64,000 nucleotides of DNA from Bradyrhizobium sp. 170 (GCF_023101085.1 NZ_CP064703.1:9131220-9195219); one strand, 5' to 3'; numbered from the stretch's first letter, positions 28,985 through 39,434 are shown. Made by a program: numbers and translations. The notes: a model not told the origin generated them from the sequence alone.

Positions 28985-30425
28985 CGTCGGCCTCCCCGAC
29001 AAAGCGGTGTCCGAGGCGCGGGAGCGGGTGCGTTCGGCACTGATCGCCTCGGGGCTGGCGCTGCCGGCGCGGCGGATTATCGTCAACCTCGCGCCGGCCG
29101 ATCTGCCGAAGGAAGGCAGCCATTACGATTTGCCGATCGCGCTCGGCCTGATGGCCGCGATCGGCGCGATCCCGCCGGATGCGCTCAACGGCTTTACTGT
29201 GCTCGGCGAGCTTGGGCTCGATGGATCGATCGCGCCCGTGGCGGGCGTGCTGCCGGCCGCGATCGGCGCGAATGCGCGCGAGGAAGGCCTGATCTGTCCG
29301 GCGGCGTGCGGAACGGAAGCCGCCTGGGCAAGCCCCGATATCCAGATCATCGCGGCAAAGTCGCTGATCCAGATCGCCAACCATTTCAAAGGCACGCAGG
29401 TGCTCTCGCGCCCGCAGCCGAAAGTGCACGAGCCGGAGGCGTCGCATCTCGACCTGCGCGACATCAAGGGCCAGGAAAGCGCCAAGCGCGCACTCGAGAT
29501 CGCGGCCGCCGGTGGGCATCATCTGCTGATGATCGGCTCGCCCGGCGCCGGCAAATCGATGCTGGCGGCGCGGCTGCCGTCGATCCTGCCGCCGCTGTCT
29601 CCGTCAGAACTTCTGGAAGTCTCGATGATTGCGTCCGTCGCCGGCGAAATCCGCGACGGCGCCTTGACGGCACGGCGGCCGTTCCGCGCGCCCCATCATT
29701 CGGCCAGCATGGCGGCACTCACCGGCGGCGGCATGCGCGCCAAACCCGGCGAAATCTCGCTCGCACACCAGGGCGTATTATTCCTCGACGAATTGCCGGA
29801 GTTCGATGCGCGCGTGCTCGATTCGCTGCGCCAGCCATTGGAAAACGGCGAGGTCTCGGTGTCCCGCGCCAACCACCGCGTCACCTATCCGGCGCGCTTC
29901 ATGCTGGTCGCGGCGATGAACCCTTGCCGCTGCGGCCATGCCTATGATCCCGGCTATTCCTGCAGGCGCGCACCGGTCGACCGCTGCACATCAGATTACC
30001 AGATGCGTATCTCCGGCCCGCTGATGGACCGCATCGACCTGCGCATCGAGGTGCCGGCGGTGACGGCCGCCGACCTGATCCTGCCGCCGCCTTCCGAAGG
30101 CTCCGCGGAAGTCGCCGCCCGCGTGGCGGCCGCCCGCGACCTCCAGCTCGCGCGCTATGCGGCGGCCGGCCTGCCGCATATCCGCACCAATGCCGAGGCG
30201 CCGGCTTCGCTTCTGGAAACGATCGCGCAGCCCGACGCACAAGGACAAAAACTTTTGCGCGACGCCGCCGAGACCATGAAGCTCACCGCGCGCGGCTATC
30301 ACCGCGTGCTGCGCGTCGCCCGCACGCTCGCCGACCTCGACGGCGCGGAAAAAATCGGCCGGCTGCATCTGGCGGAGGCGCTGTCCTATCGCGCGCTCGC
30401 AGAATATCTGCGCCGGGCGGCATAG
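28977..30425 (+). pseudogene. comM: comM 3' part (Mg-chelatase-like AAA+ ATPase), separated from its start
   Basis: This is the remaining 482 codons of comM. ComM is a hexameric branch-migration helicase that helps integrate incoming DNA in natural transformation. Visible are the N-terminal Lon-like region (NLAPADLPKEGSHYDLPIAL), Walker A GSPGAGKSMLAARL at about 173-186 of this part, Walker B VLFLDELPEF, a sensor region MLVAAMNPCRCGH, and the cysteine-rich insertion. Joined to the 5' fragment it makes a 512-codon gene. The internal ATG at 29007 could express a protein lacking about 40 N-terminal residues, so residual function is possible but unlikely. Confidence 0.9.
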
Positions 30426-30502
30426 GTGCAGCGCGCTGCCCCTGCCTCGCGCAGGGGACGCCGAAATATCATCAAATGATCCAAGCGTTTGTCCTTCTTT
30501 GT

Positions 30503-30516
30503 TCGATCCAGATCAA
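30503..30516. promoter_or_regulatory. FNR/FixK-type binding site upstream of napE
   Basis: TCGATCCAGATCAA matches the TTGA-N6-TCAA dyad of FNR/FixK/NnrR regulators with one mismatch in the left half. It lies about 180 bases before the napE start, in the only long gap ahead of the operon. The expected biology is oxygen- or nitrogen-oxide-responsive control of nap. The match is visible; the regulator is inferred. Confidence 0.6.
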
Positions 30517-30683
30517 TGAAGAATTTCCCGTGCGCAACTATGCTGCCGGTGCGCAATGATACTTCCTGCAATGGCGCAGGCGCGGCGCGTTCCGTCCGAT
30601 TGCAGATGACAGGTTGACTGGCACCGCACGGGAGCGTGCCGCCGGCTCAACAAATGTCCGATTCCGAAGTGGCAGGTCGTTGT

Positions 30684-30887
30684 ATGAGCGACACGTCTGG
30701 CAGACATGATGCCCCGCCGTTGCATGGGGCTGCTCCTGCGACCAGCCGGCGCTCGGAATTTTTCGTCTTCGCAATCATCGCAGCCTTCATCTGGCCGGTG
30801 GTCGCCGTCGGTGTCGTCGGCGGATATGGCTTCCTCGTCTGGATGTCCCAGGTCATCCTGGGACCGCCCGGCCCGCCGGGAGGATGA
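30684..30887 (+). CDS. napE: NapE, small inner-membrane protein of periplasmic nitrate reductase
   Basis: The 67-residue protein has one transmembrane segment (FFVFAIIAAFIWPVVAVGVVG) followed by the NapE-type end GGYGFLVWMSQVILGPPGPP. NapE is of unknown biochemical role and is found at the head of many nap operons. Earlier in-frame starts at 30636 and 30654 would lengthen the N-terminus; 30684 is chosen to fit the usual length of about 60 residues. napF follows after 7 bases. Confidence 0.85.
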   Translation: MSDTSGRHDAPPLHGAAPATSRRSEFFVFAIIAAFIWPVVAVGVVGGYGFLVWMSQVILGPPGPPGG

Positions 30888-30894
30888 GGTCGCC

Positions 30895-31176
30895 ATGGAA
30901 ACCCAGGGACCCTCGCGCCGCGCGTTGTTTCGCGGCCAGCTCCTCTCCAAACCGGTCGCTATCATCAACGACGACTGTCTCGCCGAAGCCGGCATCATCT
31001 GCCGCTCCTGCGGCGATGTATGTCCTGCTTCGGCCATTCGTTTCCCTCCCAGAATTGGATTGCCGCCTCAAGCTCTCGTCAATGAAGCCGCCTGCACCGG
31101 ATGCGGCGAATGCGTCGGCGCGTGCCCGGGCGACGCCATCACGCTGGGTGCAGCGCGTCGCGGAGACGCCTCATGA
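30895..31176 (+). CDS. napF: short NapF-type 4Fe-4S ferredoxin
   Basis: The 93-residue protein has two 4Fe-4S sites: CRSCGDVCP, with an additional upstream Cys, and CTGCGECVGACP. NapF is a cytosolic iron-sulphur protein that interacts with NapA during its maturation. The usual E. coli-type NapF has about 164 residues and more clusters, so this is a compact form. It starts 7 bases after napE and overlaps napD by 4 bases. It lies between napE and napD, the rhizobial napEFDABC order rather than napEDABC. Confidence 0.88.
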   Translation: METQGPSRRALFRGQLLSKPVAIINDDCLAEAGIICRSCGDVCPASAIRFPPRIGLPPQALVNEAACTGCGECVGACPGDAITLGAARRGDAS

Positions 31177-31436
31177 CGGACGAGGCCACCATTCACATTT
31201 CGAGCGCGGTCATATCCGTCTTGCCGCAGCGCCGGGACGAGGTGTTGCGCACGCTCGCTGCGCTGCCCGAAGTTGAGATACATCAAAGCGACGCGTCGAA
31301 AATCGTCATCGTAATGGAGGCGACCGAGAGCGGAATTCTCGGAAGCCGCCTCGCCGAGATCGCAGCCTGGCCGGGCGTCCTGTCGGCCAACATGGTGTTC
31401 GAGCAGGTCGAGCGGCTCGCCGATATCGGAGGCTAG
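31173..31436 (+). CDS. napD: NapD, chaperone of the nitrate reductase catalytic subunit
   Basis: NapD binds the twin-arginine signal of NapA and delays export until the cofactor is loaded. The 87 residues match the family: HISSAVISVLPQRRDEVLRT, then ALPEVEIHQSDASKIVIVME and a C-terminal GVLSANMVFEQVE. The ATGA overlap with napF indicates translational coupling, and napA follows after 3 bases. Confidence 0.92.
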   Translation: MTDEATIHISSAVISVLPQRRDEVLRTLAALPEVEIHQSDASKIVIVMEATESGILGSRLAEIAAWPGVLSANMVFEQVERLADIGG

Positions 31437-31439
31437 AAC

Positions 31440-33935
31440 ATGTCACTCTCGCGACGCGAATTGTTGAAGGCGCAGGCCGCCGCCGTCGCCGCGGCAGCCG
31501 CCGGCATGAACGTTCCTACGATGGCGCAGCCGGTCGCAGGCGGCATCGGATCGCTGGAGATCAAATGGTCGAAGGCCCCCTGCCGCTTCTGCGGCACCGG
31601 ATGCGGGGTCATGGTCGGCGTCAAGTCAGGCAAGGTCGTTGCCACCCACGGCGACACGCTCGCCGAGGTCAATCGCGGGCTGAACTGTATCAAGGGCTAT
31701 TTCCTCTCCAAGATCATGTATGGCGGCGACCGCCTGACCACGCCGCTGCTGCGCAAGAAGGGCGGCGTCTTCGACAAGAACGGCGAACTGACGCCGGTGT
31801 CGTGGGACGAGGCCTTCGACGTGATGGCCGCCCGCGCCAAGGCGGCGCTGAAGGAAAAGGGGCCGACGGCGCTCGGCATGCTCGGCTCGGGACAATGGAC
31901 GGCCTACGAGGGCTACGCCGCCACCAAGTTGATGCGGGCCGGCTTTCGCTCCAACAATCTGGATCCGAACGCCCGCCACTGCATGGCGTCGGCGGCATAC
32001 GCGTTCATGCGCACCTTCGGCATGGACGAGCCGATGGGTTGCTATGATGACTTCGAAGCCGCGGACGCGTTCGTGCTATGGGGCTCGAACATGGCCGAGA
32101 TGCATCCGATCCTGTGGACGCGTCTCACCGACCGGCGCTTGAGCCATCCGCATGTCAAGGTCGCGGTGCTCTCGACCTTCACCCACCGAAGCTCCGATCT
32201 CGCCGACATCCCCATCGTGTTCAAGCCGGGCACCGATCTCGCAATCCTGAACTACATCGCCAACCACATCATCACGACCGGGCGGGTCAACCAGGATTTC
32301 GTCAAGAACCACACCACCTTCGTGAAGGGCACCGTCGACATCGGCTACGGATTGCGCCCGGAGCATCCGCTCGAGGTCAAAGCCAAAGGCGCGGCGACCG
32401 CAGGCGCGACTGAGCCGATCGACTTTGACGCCTATGCCACCTTCGTAAAGGACTACACGCTCGAGAAGGTGTCCGAACTTACGGGAGTCGAACGCGGCTT
32501 CCTGCAGGAGCTCGCCGAGCTCTATGCCGATCCGAAGCGCAAGGTGATGTCGCTGTGGACGATGGGCTTCAACCAGCACGTTCGCGGCGTATGGGCAAAT
32601 CAGCTCGTCTATAATCTGCATCTGCTGACGGGAAAGATTTCCGAGCCCGGCAATTCGCCGTTCTCGCTGACGGGGCAGCCATCCGCCTGCGGCACGGCGC
32701 GCGAGGTCGGCACCTTCGCGCATCGTCTGCCCGCCGACATGACCGTCACCAATCCGGAGCATCGCAAGCACACCGAGGAAATCTGGCGCGTCCCGCACGG
32801 CATCATTCCGGACAAGCCGGGTTACCACGCGGTCGAACACGACCGGATGCTTCGCGACGGCAAGCTGAATTTCTACTGGATCCAGGTCAACAACAACCTG
32901 CAGGCCGCTCCGAACAGCTCCCGCGAGACCTATCCGGGTTACCGGAATCCGGAAAACTTCATCGTCGTCTCCGATGCCTACCCGACCGTCACCGCGATGG
33001 CCGCCGACCTCGTTCTTCCCGCGGCGATGTGGGTCGAAAAGGAAGGCATGTTTGGCAACGCGGAGCGCCGCACCCATGTGTGGCGACAGCTCGTCGACGC
33101 TCCCGGCGAAGCGCGCTCCGACCTTTGGCAGATGATGGAATTTTCGAAGCGGTTCACCACCGACGAAGTGTGGCCGGCGCAGCTCCTGGATGCCAACCCC
33201 AACTATCGCGGCAAGACGCTATTCGACGCGTTGTTCCGGAACGGCAAGGTCGACAAGTACGCAACCACTGAAATCCCCGCCGAGTACGAAAACCAGGAGG
33301 CCAAGGCTTTCGGGTTCTACGTGCAGAAGGGTCTGTTCGAGGAGTACGCCGAATTCGGCCGTGGCCATGGACACGACCTCGCGCCCTTCGACACCTATCA
33401 CGACGTACGGGGATTGCGCTGGCCGGTCGTCGACGGCAAGGAAACGAAGTGGCGCTACCGGGAAGGCCTCGACCCCTACGTCAAGCCGGGCAAGGGCGTC
33501 GATTTCTACGGCAACAAGGACGGGCGCGCGCGGATCATTGCGGTGCCCTATGAGCCACCGGCGGAATCTCCGGACAAGGAGTTCGACATCTGGCTGGTCA
33601 CCGGCCGCGTGCTCGAACATTGGCACTCCGGCTCCATGACCATGCGGGTGCCGGAACTCTACAAGGCCTATCCCGGCGCCCAAGTCTTCATGCATGCCGA
33701 GGACGCTTACGCCAGAGGCATCAACCAGGGCGCCGAGGTCCGGGTGGTGTCGCGGCGCGGCGAAATCCGAACCCGGGTCGACACCAAGGGGCGCAACCGG
33801 ATGCCGCGCGGTGTCGTCTTCGTTCCCTGGTTCGATGCCAGCCAGCTCATCAACAAGGTGACGCTGGACGCAACCGATCCCATTTCCAAGCAGACGGACT
33901 TCAAGAAATGCGCGGTCAAGATCATCCCGGTCTGA
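31440..33935 (+). CDS. napA: periplasmic nitrate reductase, catalytic subunit NapA
   Basis: NapA reduces nitrate to nitrite in the periplasm using a Mo-bis-molybdopterin guanine dinucleotide centre and one 4Fe-4S cluster. The 831 residues begin with a Tat signal ([15 protein letters not shown]). The cluster motif is [10 protein letters not shown] and then LNCIKGY about 26 residues later. The molybdenum-ligand Cys lies in the [12 protein letters not shown] block, and molybdopterin-binding regions follow, including [12 protein letters not shown] and [14 protein letters not shown]. It accepts electrons from NapB. napB starts inside its last codons. Confidence 0.98.
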   Translation: MSLSRRELLKAQAAAVAAAAAGMNVPTMAQPVAGGIGSLEIKWSKAPCRFCGTGCGVMVGVKSGKVVATHGDTLAEVNRGLNCIKGYFLSKIMYGGDRLTTPLLRKKGGVFDKNGELTPVSWDEAFDVMAARAKAALKEKGPTALGMLGSGQWTAYEGYAATKLMRAGFRSNNLDPNARHCMASAAYAFMRTFGMDEPMGCYDDFEAADAFVLWGSNMAEMHPILWTRLTDRRLSHPHVKVAVLSTFTHRSSDLADIPIVFKPGTDLAILNYIANHIITTGRVNQDFVKNHTTFVKGTVDIGYGLRPEHPLEVKAKGAATAGATEPIDFDAYATFVKDYTLEKVSELTGVERGFLQELAELYADPKRKVMSLWTMGFNQHVRGVWANQLVYNLHLLTGKISEPGNSPFSLTGQPSACGTAREVGTFAHRLPADMTVTNPEHRKHTEEIWRVPHGIIPDKPGYHAVEHDRMLRDGKLNFYWIQVNNNLQAAPNSSRETYPGYRNPENFIVVSDAYPTVTAMAADLVLPAAMWVEKEGMFGNAERRTHVWRQLVDAPGEARSDLWQMMEFSKRFTTDEVWPAQLLDANPNYRGKTLFDALFRNGKVDKYATTEIPAEYENQEAKAFGFYVQKGLFEEYAEFGRGHGHDLAPFDTYHDVRGLRWPVVDGKETKWRYREGLDPYVKPGKGVDFYGNKDGRARIIAVPYEPPAESPDKEFDIWLVTGRVLEHWHSGSMTMRVPELYKAYPGAQVFMHAEDAYARGINQGAEVRVVSRRGEIRTRVDTKGRNRMPRGVVFVPWFDASQLINKVTLDATDPISKQTDFKKCAVKIIPV

Positions 33936-34405
33936 AGAGATTTCGAAGTCCCGTAGCGGGCGCGCTGCTCGGCGGCCTGCTGGTGTTCGTCTGCGGTGCG
34001 ATCTACGCGCAAAACGCGCCGCAGATCGTGCCGCGGGTGACGGGGGCCGCGGCGCCGATGGGAGATGTGCCGGCGCCGCCTTTGGCGCGGCCGATCACGG
34101 ATGACAAGCGGCTGATGCGCAACTATCCGGAGCAGCCGCCGATTATCCCGCATTCCATCGATAATTATCAGCTCACGCTGAAGACCAATCGTTGCCTCGA
34201 CTGTCATCGCCGGCAGTTCACGGAAGGCTCGGGTGCGCCGATGATCAGCGTCACCCACTTCATGGACCGCGACGGCCAGGTTCTCGCCGACGTCACGCCC
34301 CGCCGATATTTTTGCACCGCGTGCCACGTCCAGCAGAATGATGCACAGCCGCTCGTTCCGAGCACGTTCAAGGACATGCTGCTCGTCGACCCCGAGAAGA
34401 AGTGA
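33908..34405 (+). CDS. napB: NapB, diheme cytochrome c subunit of nitrate reductase
   Basis: NapB passes electrons to NapA. The 165 residues start at ATG 33908, overlapping napA by 28 bases. A signal peptide ([18 protein letters not shown]) directs export, and two CxxCH heme sites are present: [11 protein letters not shown] near 100 and FCTACHVQQ near 138. The block [17 protein letters not shown] is family-typical. napC begins 8 bases later. Confidence 0.93.
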   Translation: MRGQDHPGLKRFRSPVAGALLGGLLVFVCGAIYAQNAPQIVPRVTGAAAPMGDVPAPPLARPITDDKRLMRNYPEQPPIIPHSIDNYQLTLKTNRCLDCHRRQFTEGSGAPMISVTHFMDRDGQVLADVTPRRYFCTACHVQQNDAQPLVPSTFKDMLLVDPEKK

Positions 34406-34413
34406 GAGCGTCG

Positions 34414-35133
34414 ATGCAGCGGCTCAAGGCACTCCTGATCTGGTTCTGGCAGATAGCCAGCCGTCCAAGCGCGCATTTGAGCCTTGGGTTTCTCGCGCTT
34501 GGAGGCTTCGTCTGCGGCGTGCTGTTCTGGGGCGCCTTCAACACCGCGCTGGAGGTCACCAACACCGAGAAGTTCTGCACCTCCTGTCACGAAATGCGCG
34601 CCAACGTGTTTCAGGAGTTGCAGCGCACCCCCCATTTCACGAACCGCTCGGGCGTCCGCGCGACGTGCCCCGACTGCCACGTTCCGCACGACTGGACCGA
34701 CAAGATCGCCCGCAAGATGCAGGCGTCCAAGGAAGTCTGGGGGAAGATCTTCGGCGTGATCGATACCAGGCAGAAGTTCCTGGATCACCGGCTCGAACTC
34801 GCCAAGCACGAATGGGCGAGGCTGAAGGCCAACGATTCCCTTGAGTGCCGCAACTGCCACTCCTCAGCGGCGATGGACTTCAACAAGCAGACGCGGCGCG
34901 CTGCTGACATCCACGCCAAGTTTCTCGTCACGAAGGAAAAGACCTGCATCGACTGTCACAAGGGTATCGCCCACGAGCTGCCCGATATGACCGGCATCGA
35001 GCCGGGCTGGCAGGCGCCGCCCGAACAACGGGATCGCCAGAGCTTTCGCGGGGATCCCCGGGCGGAGCTGGCACGCTACCTCGCCGCAACCACTGTCGAC
35101 GGGCGGCCCCCCATCGGCACCTCCCGTGATTAG
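34414..35133 (+). CDS. napC: NapC, membrane-anchored tetraheme cytochrome c
   Basis: NapC (NapC/NirT family) oxidises ubiquinol at the inner membrane and reduces NapB. The 239 residues have an N-terminal anchor ([20 protein letters not shown]) and four CxxCH heme sites: [23 protein letters not shown] and CIDCHKG. ATG 34414 is chosen over an in-frame GTG at 34402 that overlaps the napB stop; the anchor segment is unchanged. It is the last nap gene. Confidence 0.93.
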   Translation: MQRLKALLIWFWQIASRPSAHLSLGFLALGGFVCGVLFWGAFNTALEVTNTEKFCTSCHEMRANVFQELQRTPHFTNRSGVRATCPDCHVPHDWTDKIARKMQASKEVWGKIFGVIDTRQKFLDHRLELAKHEWARLKANDSLECRNCHSSAAMDFNKQTRRAADIHAKFLVTKEKTCIDCHKGIAHELPDMTGIEPGWQAPPEQRDRQSFRGDPRAELARYLAATTVDGRPPIGTSRD

Positions 35134-35237
35134 CCCGACGGTATAAATGGCGGAGCTCAGACAAGTTCCTGTCGGCCGGGGGTTTGCGGCGGCGTGTCCA
35201 ATCGCGCCGGCACGACGTCCGGGCAGGCCGATCGCGG

Positions 35238-35588
35238 CTATGGCGCGTCGCAAAACACGTCGATCTTCTGTTTCACGTTGTCGGAAGGATACTGCTGCTT
35301 GTCACTGCCGCCGCAGTTGACGAGAACGAAGAATCCCTTGTTGCATCCCCAGCGCTCCATGTCTTCGGCCGCGAACAACTCACCTGGCCCGACGCTACAC
35401 TCCGTCTTGCCCTCGCACATGCGCTTCACATGCGATAGGAATTTTGGCCCGATAGTCAGATCGGATCTGGCCTTGGCGCAGGCCATCTTCGCCTCGAGCA
35501 CTTGCTTCATCTTCTTGGCCGACGCGGAATCTGCGGTGGAGATTGTGGCGCAGACAATCGTGACGGCGAGCCCCAAAAATTTTCGCAT
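35238..35588 (-). CDS. small cysteine-containing exported protein of unknown function
   Basis: The 116-residue product has a signal peptide (MRKFLGLAVTIVCATISTA, probable cleavage near ADSASA) and five mature cysteines, suggesting disulphides. The mature part contains the block YPSDNVKQKIDVFCDAP at its end. No family was recognised. It is a single gene, convergent with napC, and I see no link to nitrate reduction. Confidence 0.65.
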   Translation of the reverse strand: MRKFLGLAVTIVCATISTADSASAKKMKQVLEAKMACAKARSDLTIGPKFLSHVKRMCEGKTECSVGPGELFAAEDMERWGCNKGFFVLVNCGGSDKQQYPSDNVKQKIDVFCDAP

Positions 35589-35829
35589 GACGCAACCCTT
35601 CCTTGGTCAATCCATCTGTGGACGCGCGCCGTTGGCAAACCTGCTTGCGTCGTGTCCGTGACGCCGCAAGCTGATTTGCCTCGCCTACAAGGGCAATTTT
35701 ATGCAGCAACTGCGGCAAACCGACACGACGGGCGAATCACTTCTGATTTTCCGAAATCATGTCAAGCGCAAGAACCGATAAGGATCAAAAATATTCTGCT
35801 TTCGTTCTCGCCCAAATCAGCAGCATAAC

Positions 35830-36195
35830 TCCGCTCGTCTCGCTGCAGATGAGGGGCGTTGGCCATCGTCACGAACGCGCGGTGAGATGCGATGGACGCT
35901 GATGTCATGACGACGTACGTGACGTGAGGCGTACGGCGAAGTCGTGTGGTTCGGGCGCCGCGGTGCTGGCGCTAAGTTGGCGGGAAGTGTCCCGCCGACG
36001 ACGGAGGCAAAAGAGCCGTTCTCCGGGAAGAGCACGAAGTAAGCCGTAAAGCCATTGCGCAGGGAAGGCCGGAATGCTCCCGCTGCCCTGTATGCTCGTG
36101 TGCAGTTTTGTTTGCGCAAATCGCACGCGAGACCGCGGGTGCAGCAAGCACCCGGTCTTCCCTGCGCCCTCTAACTTCTGGAGGGCCAAACGAAG
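35830..36195. repeat. Long dispersed repeat-like segment, recognised from recurrent spurious ORFs
   Basis: Conceptual translations here contain segments such as TGCLLHPRSRV and AFPAQWLYGLLRALPG that I recall as recurrent spurious proteins in Bradyrhizobium annotations, which marks a multicopy non-coding sequence. Only one copy is present in this window, so the assignment rests on recollection and not on internal comparison. Confidence 0.4.
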
Positions 36196-36246
36196 ATGCT
36201 GGGCTCGGGCGGAATGCGCCGCGAGATCGCGAAACTGTATCCCGCC

Positions 36247-36323
36247 GTCATTGCGAGCGAAGCGAAGCAATCCATGCCCCGGCACAAAGAAAGAATGGAT
36301 TGCTTCGCTTCGCTCGCAATGAC
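36247..36323. repeat. Fold-back repeat, 'gtcattgcgag...gaagcaatcca' family
   Basis: The arms gtcattgcgagcgaagcg and cgcttcgctcgcaatgac are complementary, enclosing a short spacer; the inner block aagcaatccat pairs with atggattgctt. A related copy is at 63201-63282. It is a separate family from the 'gtagcccgg' repeats. Confidence 0.85.
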
Positions 36324-36535
36324 GCGGATGGGCCGCAGCGTACTAGATACTCCGTCTTCGCTGGGCATGACGGCCTCCCTTGTGGCTGCAACCTCGGCTC
36401 GCTTCACCCCACTCGCACTGAAGATGCCGAGCCAACAAAAAACAACCGGCGTCAACACCGCGGTAACTAGTTTCCTTTACCCTCTGCCAACCATAAGCCG
36501 CCTGTCGCGGGCTTATGGTGAGTGGGTAGCGTGTC

Positions 36536-36934
36536 ATGTTGCGTTTGAAGATCCTGGCCTCGGTTATTCCGCTGGCGATTGCCGCCCTGTTCGCGCGCGG
36601 CGAGTTTTTGGCAGGGCCCAGAGCCTGCATCGACGATCCCTCCCACGCCACGGTGCGGGTCCAGATCTCCGACGACGCGCAAGCGGCCGACTTCACCGTG
36701 ATCGACGACATCGATACGGCCGAAGCCGGCGCCTGCGAGAGCAACGCCCCGCCGCGGCTGGTCGCGATCTCCCGCAATCCCTCGCCCTCCGATCCCGTCA
36801 TCTATCTTTCCCGGGATGGCCCGGCCGACTACCGGATCTTCGTGTCCTCGAAGAGCTTTTCGCTGCTCGATGCCGCAGCCCTGATCGTCGGCGCCCGCAG
36901 CGAGCGCCACCGCGTCGAAGCGGCGTTACTTTAA
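36536..36934 (+). CDS. exported protein of unknown function
   Basis: A 132-residue product with a signal peptide (MLRLKILASVIPLAIAALFA) and two cysteines in the mature part (GPRACIDDPS and AGACESNAP). It has a beta-rich appearance with a C-terminal SLLDAAALIVGARSERHR helix. No family was recognised. The next gene on the same strand, a hybrid histidine kinase, begins 231 bases later, so a link between them is uncertain. Confidence 0.7.
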   Translation: MLRLKILASVIPLAIAALFARGEFLAGPRACIDDPSHATVRVQISDDAQAADFTVIDDIDTAEAGACESNAPPRLVAISRNPSPSDPVIYLSRDGPADYRIFVSSKSFSLLDAAALIVGARSERHRVEAALL

Positions 36935-37165
36935 GGTTTGATCATGGTCTCCGCGCAAACGCGTACCGCGTTTGTCGCGAGGGAAAACCGGTTCCCGCTT
37001 TTTTCGGACCATGCTCGGTTAAGGTTTCATTTACCCTGTTCTCATCGCGGCCGTTGCGCGCTGGGAGCCTCAAGCACTTTGCAACGTCGGCAACGCATCG
37101 TGTGCCCCAGAGGGGCGGCGAAGCAGGCCGGTTCAGTTCAGGCAGCAATCTCAGGGTCATTGGCG

Positions 37166-39400
37166 ATGGGACGGACTTTCCGGATCAAACTTCGCTTTCG
37201 CCGTTTCGGTCGCCGGCATCCCTGGCTGACCTTCACGCTGCGCTCCTTCATGATCTTCTCGATCGTGTTCGGCGCCGCCTATGGATTTATTGCCGGAAGC
37301 AAGACGGAAAATTCCGGCTATGACCCGCACGCCTTTGCGATCGGCGTCGCTTTCCTGTTTGCTCTCGCCTGCGTCGCGCTCGCCACTTTCAGCGTCCGGC
37401 TCCGCCTGATGCGCAAGAAGATGCGCAACGTCGCCCTGCACAATGAAGCGCTGGCCGACCGGAACTGGGAATTGCAGGAAGCCGAGCAGCGCGCCCGCCG
37501 CTTGTTCGAATCGCAGGGCGATCTGATCGTGCTGCGCGACGCCGAGGGCCGCATCACCTATGCCAACGATGCCTATTGCGAACTCGCGCAAATGCCGAGC
37601 GGTCCGCTGATCGGCACGCGCTTCGCGCTTGAAGTTCTCGAACAGGGCGACACCGCGCTCGAACCGAACGGCACCCGCGTTCACGACCAGCGGATCACAG
37701 GTCCGCTCGGCCCGCGCTGGATTGCGTGGCGCGAGGGCCTCGTCCGCAACGACGCCGGGGGACCGGCGGAAATGCAAAGCGTCGGCCGCGACGTTACCGA
37801 TCGCACCGAAAGCGAGCGCGCGCTGGCCGAGGCCCGCGACCAGGCGGATGCGGCAAGCCGCGCCAAGTCGCGCTTCCTTGCGATGGCGAGCCATGAAATC
37901 CGCACGCCGCTCAACGGCATCATCGGCATGAGCGGGCTGTTGATGGATACGCCGCTGACGCCGGAACAGGCGACCTATGTCAAGGCGGTGAAGACTTCCG
38001 GCGACGCGCTGCTCTCGCTGATCGAGGAGCTGCTGGACTATTCCAAGATCGAGGCCGGCAAGATCGATCTCGAACATCGCCCGTTCGCGCTGTCGGGCAT
38101 GATCGAGGACATCACCGAATTGCTGGCGCCGCGCGCGGAGGCCAAGAAGATCGAGATCGCCGCCTATGTCGACGAGCGGCTGCCGATGCACGTGATCGGC
38201 GACGCGGCGCGGTTGCGGCAGGTGCTGCTCAATCTCGCCGGCAATGCCATCAAGTTCACCTCGACCGGCGGCGTCGCCCTGATCGTCGAACCCGGCATCT
38301 GGCCCAATGAAATCAGTTTCCTGGTCCGCGACACCGGCATCGGCATCGCGCCCGAGGCGCGCGAGCGAATCTTTCGCGAGTTCGAGCAGGCCGATGACAA
38401 GATCGCGCGCAGCTATGGCGGAACTGGCCTCGGCCTGAGCATCTCCGACCGCATCGTCAAGCGCATGGGCGGCCGCATCACGCTGGAGAGCCAGCCGGGC
38501 GCCGGCGCGACATTCGAAGTGTCTATCCCGCTCGCCGCCGCCGACGGCGAACAAATCTCTTTCGCCGCGCCGGATCTCTCCGGCCAGTCGATCATGCTGG
38601 TCTCGCCGCAGAGCATCGAAGCCTCGCTGACCGCGCGGCGGCTGCAGCGCTGGGGCGGGCAGACCTGCATGGTATCGGACGCCGATGTCGCCGAGGCCCT
38701 GCTGCCCGAGCGGCCCTGGCACGCCGTGCTGATCGATCACGCGCTGGGGCTGGCCGATATCGAACGGCTCGGCGAAGCCGCGCGCCTGCATGCCACGCAG
38801 CGGATCGTGATGTTCACGCCGGCGACGCGGCAGGAATTGCAGCCATCCGCCACCTCCGCCCTCACTGGCTATCTGGTCAAGCCGTTGCGCGCGGCTTCGC
38901 TCGCGGCCCGCCTGACGACCGCACCGGAAGTGGCCGCGCCGAGCCTCGAGCCGGCCATTGACCCGATCGAGACATCAGCCGCGGCGTCGGCCAAGGGCCT
39001 GTCGATCCTGGTGGCAGAGGACAATCAGATCAATGCGCTGCTGATCCGCTCGCTGCTCGGCCGGCTCGGCCATCACGCCGTCATCACCACCAACGGCGCC
39101 GAAGCGCTGGAGTCCTGGCTGTCGGCAAAAGCCGCAGGGACCCCCTATGATCTCGTCCTGATGGACATCCAGATGCCGCAGCTCAACGGCATCGAAACCA
39201 CCAAGCGGATTCGCACCCTCGAGGCCGGCGAGCCGGGCGGCCGGACGCCGATCCTCGCGCTCACCGCCAACACGCTGGTGGAAGACCGCTACGCCTGCTT
39301 CGAGGCCGGCATGGACGGATTTTTGATCAAACCGCTCGACCGCGAAAAACTCGCCGAAGCACTCGCCGGCCTCGTCGCGTCCAGGCACATCGCGGCGTGA
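37166..39400 (+). CDS. hybrid sensor histidine kinase with two receiver-like domains
   Basis: The 744-residue protein has two membrane helices (about 25-45 and 58-77) and a PAS domain ([20 protein letters not shown]). Next come a dimerisation/phosphoacceptor helix with [18 protein letters not shown] (His near 245) and the HATPase domain ([31 protein letters not shown]). Two receiver-type regions follow. The first keeps an Asp in AVLIDHAL but lacks the acidic pair at its start; the last is canonical ([25 protein letters not shown]). No response regulator is adjacent, so the output is unknown. ATG 37166 fits the membrane topology; the frame is open 76 codons further upstream without a good start signal. 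Confidence 0.92.
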   Translation: MGRTFRIKLRFRRFGRRHPWLTFTLRSFMIFSIVFGAAYGFIAGSKTENSGYDPHAFAIGVAFLFALACVALATFSVRLRLMRKKMRNVALHNEALADRNWELQEAEQRARRLFESQGDLIVLRDAEGRITYANDAYCELAQMPSGPLIGTRFALEVLEQGDTALEPNGTRVHDQRITGPLGPRWIAWREGLVRNDAGGPAEMQSVGRDVTDRTESERALAEARDQADAASRAKSRFLAMASHEIRTPLNGIIGMSGLLMDTPLTPEQATYVKAVKTSGDALLSLIEELLDYSKIEAGKIDLEHRPFALSGMIEDITELLAPRAEAKKIEIAAYVDERLPMHVIGDAARLRQVLLNLAGNAIKFTSTGGVALIVEPGIWPNEISFLVRDTGIGIAPEARERIFREFEQADDKIARSYGGTGLGLSISDRIVKRMGGRITLESQPGAGATFEVSIPLAAADGEQISFAAPDLSGQSIMLVSPQSIEASLTARRLQRWGGQTCMVSDADVAEALLPERPWHAVLIDHALGLADIERLGEAARLHATQRIVMFTPATRQELQPSATSALTGYLVKPLRAASLAARLTTAPEVAAPSLEPAIDPIETSAAASAKGLSILVAEDNQINALLIRSLLGRLGHHAVITTNGAEALESWLSAKAAGTPYDLVLMDIQMPQLNGIETTKRIRTLEAGEPGGRTPILALTANTLVEDRYACFEAGMDGFLIKPLDREKLAEALAGLVASRHIAA

Positions 39401-39434
39401 GGTAGCAAAAATCGTCACCGCAAACGCAGAATTC

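Larger units (their letters stand above)
35589..36535. other. Gene-poor stretch with dispersed repeats
   Basis: Nearly 950 bases without a credible gene. It contains the upstream region of the exported-protein gene, a long repeat-like segment (about 35830-36195) and a fold-back repeat (36247-36323). The numerous open frames overlap on both strands and show no family signature beyond repeat-derived peptides. Confidence 0.6.

Noticed and set aside
36196..37323. 375-codon plus-strand frame over repeats and the small exported protein
   Set aside because: It begins in a dispersed repeat and runs through another frame of two better-supported genes; the translation shows repeat-derived peptides only.
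37157..38791. 544-codon minus-strand frame across the histidine kinase
   Set aside because: It is fully antisense to a kinase with all motifs present; its translation is Arg/His/Gly-rich with no fold signature.
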